From Cerrena zonata (taxonomy: Eukaryota > Basidiomycota > Agaricomycetes > Polyporales > Cerrenaceae): 64,000 nt of DNA. The notes beneath the pieces were generated by a model. The model was given only the letters and a program-made list of their open reading frames with translations. It searched no databases and was not told the origin of the DNA. Position 1 is the stretch's first letter. The number at the start of each line of letters is the position of its first letter. Location of the stretch: assembly GCA_038087015.1 (NCBI GenBank), contig JASBNA010000007.1, positions 1,054,001-1,118,000 on the forward strand. The letters are read 5' to 3'. Below are positions 12,512-23,554 of this stretch, piece after piece. The translations under genes and the position numbers were made by a program.

Positions 12512-13813
12512 GGTGGTGGATAGACCACCCATGGAGATGCAAGTCTGCTCGATAGAGCACGCCATTCTGTATGATACCCATGGGCGCTTGATGCTTCTTC
12601 AAAGACTCAAAAGGGAAGGTGTGGTAGATCGAACATTGCGTTCCTATGATTGGCTACCTCAACCAGATTACTACTACCAGCAAGTAGTATGGTTCAATTC
12701 AACTTTTTGAACATCTGAACGTTCGTATGTACGAGACATACTAAGTTACATCATACATCATGCATCTTTAATCTGTCACCCTCCACACAAAATCCCCGGC
12801 TAGAAGTGGACCTCAAGTACTTATGGCCGATCTGTTATCTGCGAATTGTGGCCCGCCTCTTCTCCGTACCCTCGGAGCTACCTATGTTTTCTGTTTGTTT
12901 CTAGTCCGGGGACAACTTCTCTCATTCCGAGCCCGCATTGACATGCCTTTGCTTCAAGAGCCAAGAACCCAACTTAGGGAACCCAAGAACCAAATATAGG
13001 ACGAGAATCATCAAGCATCTGCGCCACAGAAGGATGTTTTAGCATCGAGACGATTGATGATACAGTTTTACAATGTTATGTAACGCATGGGTTGGGGTGG
13101 GGTGATAGCGGGGGAGGCGGCTGGGCGGGGAAGTTCTTCGGTTTCGGTCCTGGACGCCACATACCCATCCGATCGAGTGATTGCTAAAATGGTAAAATGA
13201 CGCTGTGTGCTTCGGGGAGGGGAGGACAGGGCGGGGCGTCCTGACATGTTTCAATTGAACGAGGAAAGTTAGAGGGACATAAACGGCGGGTGGAATGATT
13301 CGGGTTGCGGCAAGTGACCGAAGCCTTGAGAAATATGTTTCTGTATATGGTTTGGTCTCCTTTTTGTTGGTGACATGTGTACATCTGTATTTTTGGAGGC
13401 TGTAGGACGAATTGTCAGTGTCAACCCACTTCGAAGATGTTCAATGTTCTGATTGACATGTGCAGGGATACGACACTGGCATTCGCGGCAACGCTTGACG
13501 GTGGCTTTTGTTTTTCAAAATTTAGTTCATGGCGCATGACTTCTGGTATGTGAACAAAAGTTAAAACCATTACTTCTCGACCGAGAACATCTTCGCCTAT
13601 GCATGAATCAAAGAACAGCATCTTCATCTTATTCGAAATGCAACATCTAGAGCAGGGATTCAGATAGATATTATTGTGGCATTAGTGTCCGAAGAAAAAC
13701 TTAGTAACATGAACAAACAGAGGAAACGAATTGAACAAACAAGCGCGACTACATGTATTGAAGGGTGTTGAGGAAGATCGTCATCTATGCAATGACTTCA
13801 AGCCAATCGTCAT
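12512..13813. other. Intergenic, no supported gene
   Basis: About 1.3 kb between the tRNA and the end of the 2-oxoglutarate dehydrogenase gene. The part nearest 13813 should hold the 3' UTR of that gene. Short open frames at 13039-13254 and 13421-13627 have no recognisable features. Confidence 0.4.
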
Positions 13814-16800
13814 TTAAGCACCGAAAGCCTTGTCGAGGAATGCCTCAATTTGTTTCTTGTGTTGAGTCTACGCACGAAAACGTTAGTCACTCTCACTCTG
13901 ACAGATCAAGGACGAGGAAAACGAACCTTGCTACCAGTGGCAACGGAACTTGTAGGGTTACGGCCAGCATGGATGGGGTATTTGCCCTTATGGTGCTGAG
14001 TCTCGTTAGCGGCGGTCAAGAGACGAGGTGCAACATATGTCCACGCTCCATTGTTGAGAGGCTCCTCTTGGCACCAGAGGATGTCTGCGTTAGGGTACGT
14101 GTCAAGGTGAGGAGTGACCTAAAATCCAACGCCAGTTAGAATCCAGCTTCGAAAGATGATAGTATAATGCAATACATACCAAGTCGTAAGGGAATGGCGA
14201 AATTTGTTCCACTCTGCTGATAACAACATCCTTGATACCCCTAGCCTCGCGCTCGGCAAGGAGGTAGTGGTAGACTTGACCCGAGCAAAGAATGTGTCTC
14301 CTGATCTCTTCAGGAGCGACCAATTCGCCTTCGGGGTGGGGATCAGGGATGTAACGGAGGAAATGAGTGTCATCAACCATCTCAGAGAGGTCGGACCTAG
14401 CCTTCGGGTGACGGAGGAGGTATTTCGAGAAGAAGACGATCAACTATAGAGGAGAGACAGTATATGTAAGTATATATTCGGAGAGACATGGTAATGGTTA
14501 GACATACTGGTTTACGGAAGTCACGGTAGATCTGACGACGGAGGACGTGGAACTATAGAATATGCGTTCAGTAAGATTTAGATGATTCTCCAAAATCATA
14601 ATCAACTCACGTAGTTAGCAGGCGTCCTATAATGAAGCACCGAACGTCAGCTCACGACTCTGCTGCATCATAAAAATAAGAACAAACCACTTACGTAGGG
14701 TAGACGATTTGCATGTTACAATCCTGGTGTTGCCTCTCAATCTTCTCAGGCGAAGGGAAGATATCCGGATGATCATCACAAAGCTGCAAGAACCGCTCCA
14801 ATCGTCCACTCGAATGCTCAGGACCTTGTCCATCGAAACCATGGGGAAGGTTCACAACCAACCCGGTCCTCTGCAACCATTTCCTCTCACCACTAGCAAT
14901 GAACTGATCGATGATACACTGAGCGTTGTTAGCAAAGTCACCGAACTGAGCTTCCCAGACGGTCAAAGAGTCAGGGGAGACGAGAGAGTAGCCGAGTTCG
15001 AAACCGAGGGTACCGAATTCACTGAGCGAGGAATTGCAGACGACGAAACGGGCTTGGTTGCTGCCAAGGTCGTTGAGGGGAAGGTATTGCGCTTCATTCT
15101 CTTGGTCGTGAATGACGGCGTGACGTTGGGAAAAGGTACCACGCTCAACATCTTGACCGGAGATACGGACGTGAATCTTGTCCAAAGCGAGCGAGCCAAT
15201 AGCAAGTGCTTCAGCAGTAGCCCAGTCAATATTCTTACCCTCTTCGATGGTCTTACCACGAGTGGTGAGGATACGAGCCAAGTTCTTGTGAGGTTTGAAG
15301 CCTTCGGGGAAAGTGGCAATCTTCCTACCGATCCTCTTGAGAGTCTCCTCATGTGCGCCGGTAGCAGCCGTGGGCAAAGTCTCCTCGGCCAACTGCTTGG
15401 GCGAAGGGAAACCGGGCCAGCTGGTGGACAACCATTCCTTGCTGGTAGGGACGTAGTCCTTGGCACCGGCCGCTGCTGTCTCGAGCATACCCCAAACCCA
15501 TTTCTTGTGTTCCTCGATATCCTTCTCAGTAAAAGTACCCCGTTGGACGAGGAACTTGCTGTACTGAGTCAATGGAGAGGGGTGCTTCTCGATCGCCTTG
15601 TACATCCTCGGTTGAGTGAAACTGGGTTGATCAGTCTCGTTGTGTCCGTAGCGACGGTAGCAGACGATGTCAATGACAACATCTGTCTTCCACTTGGCAC
15701 GCCAGTCAGCAGCGAGTTGGCAGACAAAGTTGACAGCCTCTACGTTGTCACCGTTGACATGGAAGATGGGAGCATCGATAGCCTTGGCAATATCGGAGGG
15801 GTAAGGCGTCGAACGGGAGAAACGAGGGTCAGTGGTGAAACCGATCTGGTTGTTGACGATCAAATGGATAGTTCCTCCAGTACCGTAGTTGGGCAAGTTG
15901 TGGAAGCCCATCGTTTCGTAGACCACACCCTGACCAGCGAAGGCAGCGTCACCATGAAGCAGGACACCCATAGCAGTGTTGTGGGTGGTCTCGTCGTTCT
16001 CGAAGTGTTGCAAGGCCCTGGTCTTGCCCAACACCACTGGATCCTCAGCTTCCAAATGCGAAGGGTTGGCAACGAGTGATAAGGAAACTTTCTTGCCAGA
16101 GGGTGTCGGTCGGACATAGTTAGCACCCAAATGGTACTTGACATCACCAGCGGGGAAAACGTCATCTTCTGATGCACCGGAGAATTCGTTCAAGATAGCC
16201 TCGATGGGTTTTCGGATGACGTTGGCGAGGACATTAAGACGACCACGATGGGGCATACCAATGGTGATGTGCTTGACACCGTGTTCAACCGAGCGGTCGA
16301 TGAGAGCCTTCATACCGGGGACCAAAGACTCGCAACCCTCAAGACCGAAACGCTTCTCATTGGGATACTTGCTGGCCATGAACTTTTCGAAAGATTCGGA
16401 CCAGATAAGTCGGTCGAGCACCATACGCTTCTCGTCGACGGTATAGTTCCATGGTTTAGGGATTTCGACACGCTCTCGGATCCAGTCGCATTGCTCCTTG
16501 TCAGGAATGTGCACATATTGAATACCGACAGCCCCACCTGTAGAGAGAACATTTTAGTTTATTTCCGAACTTGATGGTCTCGCCGTTTAATTCCGTCAGA
16601 TAATGTTTGTATCGATAGACTCACAGTAGATACGCTTGCAAAGTTTGATAATCTCGCCCAAAGACATCGTTTTCCTGTCCTCGGTAGCAAAGTGAGGCAG
16701 GATACCCGGGCCGAGAGTAATCTGCTTGTCCAAATCGCGCTCGGAGAAGCCATATCGACTGAGCTCGAGTTCAGGAGGAGTAGCATCGCTCAAGTCAGGG

Positions 16801-17284
16801 TCAAGGATGCCCAAGGGATCGAGGTCGGCGACATGATGACCACGGACTTGGTAGGCCCGGACAAGAAGTTGGGTCTAAAGCCATTAAGCGTTCATATGAC
16901 GTATATGGCATTGTCACGGATTTTGCTTACTTTGAGATGGTCATCGAGTTCTGCACCACCTCCAACATGGAGAGCTGGTGCACCGCCGGTAGGGACCAAG
17001 TTGGGAGGAGGTTGGAAGGCTTGAGGGCTCGAAAGGCCCTTGTCCATTCCAGCGAAATATGCGTCCCAGGATGGGTGAACAGACTTGGGGTCCTGCTTCC
17101 AATGTCTGTACATCTGCTCGGCGTAGTAGGCGTTTGTACCATTGGCGAAAGCATCGTTTGGCGAAGGTGCTTTAGCAGGGGTCGCGTATGCACGTATTGA
17201 GGTTAACTGGTAACCTTGCCATCTCGACCTAAGAGCCACGTTAGGCCACCGCCTGAGCAAACCAGCTGCTGGCCGCTGAAACAT
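13814..17284 (-). CDS. KGD1: 2-oxoglutarate dehydrogenase E1 component, mitochondrial
   Basis: Thiamine-diphosphate E1 subunit of the 2-oxoglutarate dehydrogenase complex, converting 2-oxoglutarate to succinyl-CoA in the TCA cycle. The start [20 protein letters not shown] is an Arg-rich mitochondrial presequence. The E1 N-terminal motif [16 protein letters not shown] follows. The core has [20 protein letters not shown], the ThDP segment [17 protein letters not shown]...[10 protein letters not shown], and [16 protein letters not shown]. The C-terminal region includes [17 protein letters not shown] and EEPLNNGAW, ending in [12 protein letters not shown]. Exons I could fix are 17284-16931, 16874-16625, a large exon from 16537 to about 14698, a 16-nt exon at 14611-14626, then several short exons to the TAA. 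Length of about 1,000 residues is normal. It is head to head with the CoA-transferase gene. Confidence 0.96.
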
Positions 17285-17583
17285 GGCTAATGAAGAAGAG
17301 AAAAAAGAAAGATGAGGGAAGAGGTGAGCCTCGGTGCTCGACGATTTTGGAGGAGATGGACGTTGGCGAGAGAGTGAAGAGCTTTTGGAGGCGCTTGATT
17401 GGTTGACGTAGAGGACCGGATTCGCCAGGTCAGAAGCGGTCACGGTAATGACCACCTGCTTGCTCTCGTTTACCACAAACACGCTCCTTCCGATTCCGTC
17501 TCATGTTCATTCGGCCGACTTCCCACCGAGTACCGCCTGAATCCCGGTTGCTTCAGTACCATCATCATTGACGATCACTAAAC
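17285..17583. promoter_or_regulatory. Divergent promoter, KGD1 / CoA-transferase
   Basis: Only 299 bp separate the KGD1 start codon (17284, minus) and the CoA-transferase start codon (17584, plus). Both genes must draw their promoters from this stretch. I see CCACCT/CCACCG-type GC-rich segments but no clear TATA box. Co-regulation is inferred from spacing only. Confidence 0.6.
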
Positions 17584-19794
17584 ATGGCCATCCTCCTCGC
17601 TGCTCGTGTCGGAAGACATGCATGTGTGCTCACCCGACGATGCATCCAAACAGCGGCCGTACAGACTCGTGAAACATTGACTGGTATTCCTCCTCCTCTG
17701 AAGGGAATCAAAATAGTCGACCTCACCCGTGTTCTTGCCGGACCTATGGCTACCATGCTGCTCGCTGACCTTGGTGCGTAAATGCGATAATTTAATAGTT
17801 GAACCGTCAAGGAAACCGGATCCTTATGCAGAGTAAATACATCTCACCCCAGGTGCGGATGTGATCAAGGTAGAAGAAAACACTCGCGGAGATGACACAA
17901 GTGAGTGTTCTCAATGAATTAATTCCAATGGCTGTTTAATCATCTTCCGCTGTATAGGAACTTGGCACCCCCCTGCTGCACCTCTTCTTGAGGATGCACC
18001 TTCTCCAGACTTGCCTCCAGAGTCTGCTTACTTCATGACTGCTAATCGTAACAAGCGTTCGATCACGGTCAACTTCAAGAAGCCCGAAGGTCTCGAGATC
18101 ATTCACAAACTCGTCAAACAAGCAGATGTGCTCGTCGAAAATTATATTCCAGGCAAGCTCGCCACTATGGGCCTGGGTTGGGAGGATTGTCACAAAATCA
18201 ACCCTCAACTCATCTATGCGAGCGTTACTGGTGAGTCAGATTATTCCTTCTCGGAACCAGACGCCTTGGAAAGTGACAAACATTGTCGGCCGGACTCTAA
18301 AATTACATTGCGAGACCGTCTGATGAGGTTCTGGGTATAGAACGTGTGGGTTGCACCTACCCCTACGAATGGCCTCTACGAGGTTCCGTGGGTACCTTCA
18401 TTAAACCCTGAAACCTTTCATGTACCATGTCTGTGACGATATTTAGAGTACTCTACGAGATTTCTGCGAGTGAAATGTCGCATTTCTCAATATCGTGCCT
18501 CTGCCTGCGCACCAGTTTAGCCCAAATTGTTTGGCTCGAGGAGACGACAAAACGATCTATCTCGCTCTAGTTCTGCTATGGTGACCCACAGCCCCCTCGG
18601 CTCTGTACCAAATTCGCCAGACGTCCTGGAAAGTGCTCTGCAACCCGACCTTTTCTGGGACGTCTAGTGCGAGCCTACAGAGTTATCATTATGTAGCAGC
18701 TTTTTTTATCACGCACTGACATCATTGCTACCCCTTTCAGGATATGGCCAGACTGGACCATACAGCAAAGCAGCGGGGTACGATGTGATCATTGAGGGAG
18801 AGGCCGGCTTGATGCACATGTACGTCGTTTCACGAATATGGATGAACGTATAAATTGACTTGTAGTCAGAACGGGCGAGCCTGATGGGCTTCCATGCAAG
18901 GTTGGCGTCGCGGTTACAGACATTGCGACTGGTCTCTACACCCACGGCGCTATAATGGCAGCCTTATTGTCCAGACAGCAGACCGGGAAAGGTGTCTGGA
19001 TCGATGCTAATTTGTTCGAGTCGCAGGTTAGTTTCTTTTTTTTTTTGTTATTTTATCAGCTCATTAAATAGGTATCGTATATTATAGCTTGCTGGTCTGG
19101 CGAACATTGCATCTAATTATCTCGTCTCTGGGCAAGAAGCTAAACGGCACGGTACTGCACATCCTTCTATCGTGCCTTACCAAGTTTTCCCATGCAAGAA
19201 CGGATTCTTGATGATAGGTGCTGGTAACGACAAGCAGGTCAGAACACGCCAGGAACTTGTTTTATTTTATCTTATTCATTTTTCCGTAGTTCCGCTCGTT
19301 AGCTCAGCATATCCTCCAACGTCCCGAGCTTGCAGACGACCCCAAGTTCTCTACAAATAAAGCTCGAGTGGCCAACCGGGCAGAAATCGTCGAGATTATT
19401 ACGGACACTTTAATGCAACAAGAACGCGGTTACTGGTTAGAGAAATTCACCGGCATTGGGTACGTTCACTCTTACTTTTCCCCCCGATTTCTTAAAAAAA
19501 CTGGACACTCACACCTGATTGTTATCCCGTTTCAGCGTCCCATTCGGCCCCATCAACAACATCGAACAAACCTTCTCTCACCCGCAAGCCCTTGCGCGTA
19601 ACGTCACAGTCGAGGTTGACCACCCTCGTGCAGGGAAAGTCAAGATGGTCGCCCCGGCCGTGACGTATAACGGGAAAAGGATGCCTGTGGAGAGACCACC
19701 CCCGTTCTTGGGACAACATACTGAGGAGGTGTTGGGCGAACTTGGTTATGGGAAAGAACAGATTGAACAGTTGAGGAACGGTGAGGTTATTTGA
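17584..19794 (+). CDS. Class III CoA-transferase, mitochondrial, SUGCT-like
   Basis: Formyl-CoA transferase/CaiB-BaiF family enzyme, moving CoA between carboxylic acids. The animal member SUGCT transfers CoA from succinyl-CoA to glutarate in mitochondria. The N-terminus [20 protein letters not shown] is a plausible mitochondrial leader. The family start [20 protein letters not shown] and ADVIKVEE follow. Further landmarks are [39 protein letters not shown], and [20 protein letters not shown], where the Asp of VAVTD sits at the position of the family's catalytic Asp. The end is [17 protein letters not shown]. Several short introns are clear, plus one unusually long intron at 18231-18740 (510 nt). 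Substrate is not proven; glutarate is inferred from family and from the neighbour KGD1. Confidence 0.88.
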
Positions 19795-20828
19795 ATCGCT
19801 CATAGGAATATGATGCAGTGGTACAGTCTGGAGATAATTACCTTGAGTTTTTACTTGCTACCCTGGCTGTCATAGATATTTCCCCCCAAGACAGACCACT
19901 TTGACCCACCATGAACCGAGCAGTGGTACACCTGACTTTCCAGTTCCTTTGCTTTCAAAAGGTCTCTGTTACCCTACAATTTGGACGACCCGATCCAGCC
20001 TGTCGCTAATCTCACCATGATGAGCTCTCGATGTTGCTTAATCGCTCATCAAGTAACGGCTTCGTTCAAAGTCCAATGGACTTCCCTAAGGAGGAGGGAC
20101 TTAGTCCTCAGCCTCCATTTAAGGTAGAACGACTGTCTTCTACCTACTATGATTTACGAGCCCACGATTTACTCAAGCTCGTTCTCCTATAACCATTCCT
20201 GCGTTGTTCTCCATCAGACGGTCTCACATTCATTCATGTCACGTTTGCGCCCTTCAATGGACCTCTCGTCTAGCTCCACATGTCCTATGCTACTTCAAAG
20301 TCCGATCTAACCATGCTTTACCAGCATTTTACAACGATGTACTTGAAGTCTTCCCTCGTGTCATCTGTGGCGTAGACATGTATTCTGATAGGATTTCTTT
20401 CCTGGACAAAAGCTGATAACGTCAGGACAGAAAATTCACATCTTCCAGGTCGACCTCTCAGAGCTCAGGCGGCGATGATTAAGAGCACTGCGAACGAATG
20501 GTGAGTCTTTGTACTATAATTACCTGAATGAGTACTTACGTCCTGATTTATGTATGCCTTAGGTCTAGGTACCAGACATGGCGGTACAGCCTCATCGAGC
20601 TAAACTCCGCCTCAGACATGCCTCGTATTCTTATCGATATATATACACCCAACGGACCGATAAGCGTAAATAGTGCATATACATCTGCAAGAATTTACAC
20701 TGCCAGTGCGCAGCATCTAGTATCCCTAGAGCGATATAAAGAGGCTCACTGTCTTCTGTCTACTCGTTTTTATCCCCATATCTGTCCCGCAACAGTCACA
20801 CGAGAGCGCAAATCCATACCACATTGAC
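19795..20828. other. Intergenic, no supported gene
   Basis: About 1 kb between the CoA-transferase and the DUF6535 gene. Open frames at 20204-20416 and 20528-20827 are short, lack domains and are not needed by either neighbour. The stretch before 20829 should hold the DUF6535 promoter. Confidence 0.4.
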
Positions 20829-23108
20829 ATGGACTCTCCATCTGAGCTTATAAACCCTTGGAAGTCAGAAGACGGTGAATACCCATATATCCTTCAGGAT
20901 GTCAATGCAGATGTGTGGGACAAGTTTGTTGACGTCCTGTTGTCGTTCGATCATACGAAAATCGATGGACAGAACAAAGCAATCGATGCGCTTTTAATCC
21001 TTGTAAGTCTGGTTCGCTATCTCTATCGCGACTTGAGGACAACGACTTGACTGTCATCATTTACCAGACCGGGCTCTTGTCTGCTATTATCGGGGCCTTC
21101 GCACTCGAGTCTTACCGCAACTTACAACCAGACCCGGCCACGCAAACGGTCCATTCGCTCGAGCAACTAGTCTTACAAGCCAATGGAGTCGTTCTTAACC
21201 AAGCAGGGCCCCAAACTACGTCCCCCTCCTTCCAGCTCACTGTGTTCGTGAACGTCTTGTGGTTCCTCAGCTTGCTCTTTACTATCATCACTGCATCGCT
21301 CGGTGTCTTCGTCAAGCAATGGCTGCAACGCTATCTCAATTGGCAATGTACCTCGTCTCAGGAACGCCTTCGTGTTCGTCACGTTCGACACAGAGGCCTT
21401 TTGCGATTCCGCGTACTCCAGTTGGCGGAGCTACTCCCGATTCTACTTCAACTCGCGTTGATGTTGTTCCTCGCCGGCCTCGTTCTATTCCTTCTACCTG
21501 TCAACGTTACCGTTGGATGGGCTGTCCTCACAGGAGTGATTTGTTGGTGTATCATTCTACTCCTCATTTTCATCACTCCTTTCTTATCACACGACTGTCC
21601 ATACCATCTATCGCTCATCCGATCATGTATATCGGAGCCTCTCAAAGCATGGATGGTTCGCACACGTTATGGACCAGACTGGACAAAATACTACGAGGAT
21701 CATAATAATCAATATTACCGCTTTCCAGGAGACGAGCGGGGTATCCGACGCGAGGCCCGTGCGGATGCTTCGCTGATGGATAATAACATCCTGCGCAACG
21801 TCATTGTCCCTTGTGTCAAGACATTGAGCCTCAAATGTGCCCTCGACTTTGCCCGCAAAATGTTGTCACACCGTCTAGATCGAGAGGTTGAATCTCTGTA
21901 CGAGGTTCCCCTGGAGGAACTCAAGCGGTTGCCTACTGCCGTATCAGATGCCCTACTCGCTATCGTTTGCAGATATCTTCAGGATGGCGATTTGCTTCAG
22001 GAGCTTCTGAAATGCAAGAAGCCTGTTGAACCGCTCCACTGCGCATTGGAGATGATCTTCGCTCTTTATAATGCTGCTGCATGCGTTTCTAAAGGACGTT
22101 TTCAGTTAACCGCGGTCTTGTGGGGGGACGTATGGGGTGTTCTACATATCCCTTCCATTACAGAATTAACTCTCAAAGATTATTCGGGTGATGCTATTCC
22201 AGCCTCTCAATTGCGCCACGCATTGACCACGTTGATGTTGCTTGTGGACGACATTGAACCCCAGTCAGTGAAGGTTCAGCCTGCAAAAGGTGCGATTTCT
22301 GCATCACATATAGAAACATATCCTTTTCTTACCTCAATGACAATCAGCCACCTTCAATCTTCTGGACACTGCTGCTTCGCGTTTATTGAATACCGATCAA
22401 GCTAATAAAATCAGACTTACCCGCGCTGTATTCAAGTACATGCTCAGTTGCCTTGCGACGATCGCCTGGTTTGAACCACACGAATGGGAGCCCCACGTAT
22501 CGCATTTCTCTGCTCAATGGCTAAGCCAAGGGCTAGATCGGAGCCTTGAAACGTTCGGTGACGAATATGATGGATTGAAAAATTCACTGGATATCGCAGG
22601 ACATCTGAACGAAACCGTTGGCTGTGCCTTCATCCCCGAAGGATTGATAAACGCAATGAATAGAGCGGTCGTCCTTGCACATTCTGTTGATGGGATCATC
22701 AAAACTAACACTCGAAGCGAGCCAAACACCGCTTGCGACAACCATTCGGTAGAAGGAACGAGGACCTCAGGATTCAACTCTAAGACCGTCGTCGAAGAAC
22801 AAGATACCACATCTCTTAGTCCAGAGCTTCCCAAGACGAATCTTAGGTTATCGCCTTCCAAACTTCAACGATTGAGTTTATCACGATCCCAGTCACCTGC
22901 ACACTCCGGAAGCTATACCAAGAGTAGACCTTCTGTTCTACGAAGCTACCGTCACAACGATAGCGATCCTGCCCTAGCCGACACGTACAGTGCATCTGTT
23001 CCTGATGTATCACCCCCTAGCACGCAAACCACATTTAGCCCGGATAGGAACCTGAGGGACGAGGAAGTCAGGGGAAAGAGCCTGAAGAGAAAGTACCTAG
23101 ACCCATGA
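20829..23108 (+). CDS. DUF6535 multi-pass membrane protein
   Basis: Agaricomycete-specific family of unknown function. After an acidic N-terminus with DVNADVWDKFVDVLLSFD, an intron at 21003-21067 leads into TGLLSAIIGAFALESYRNL, the DUF6535 hallmark. Next come TVFVNVLWFLSLLFTIITAS and GVFVKQWLQRYLNW, then two more membrane segments, LLPILLQLALMLFLAGLVLF and WAVLTGVICWCIILLLIFIT. A second intron at 22290-22347 restores the frame (QPAK-ATFNLLDTAASRLL). The roughly 390-residue part after the membrane domain is soluble and probably cytoplasmic, ending in a Ser/Pro-rich, disordered tail. Family assignment is from the conserved ELESYR/VKQWL pattern; no function can be inferred. Confidence 0.85.
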
Positions 23109-23554
23109 GAGGTTCTGAGAATTTTACTGTTCGTAACTCTCAAAGGTTTGCTTTGATTTGCTATGTCTTGCTTTCCTTTCGAAATCGGAATTTCACCGCG
23201 GCGATTTTCTAAAACTATATTCAGGCACTCCTTCTCATACAGTACTCACAAATGTAATGGACGTTCGCATAAACCTTTCCCCCTCTATCAGAGTAAACAA
23301 GCCATGTATCTCCATGATCTAGCATGCAAATCATGAGTTGCTTTCAAGCTAATGCTCAACTGGTGCTCGGGTAGAAAGCCATCGAAAATCCGAGAAAGTC
23401 GGAGATGCGTTGTGCCTGAGCCGCGTCATATCCTCGGGCCACTGGCACGTTATTAAAACCTCTTGATATCTGACCACCACCTACGTAGTTCCTCACTGTT
23501 TCTTGTATCCTTCAAACTTCTAAGAAGAACTAACGCGAAGACTAATCAACTCAT
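23109..23554. other. Intergenic, promoter region of the PPPDE gene
   Basis: 446 bp without a coding signal. It includes the DUF6535 3' end and the promoter of the next gene. I see no strong TATA box or repeat. Confidence 0.4.

Noticed and set aside
14709..16079. 456-codon plus-strand open frame
   Set aside because: It is antisense to the main KGD1 exon and reflects that gene's codon pattern. It has no domain of its own.
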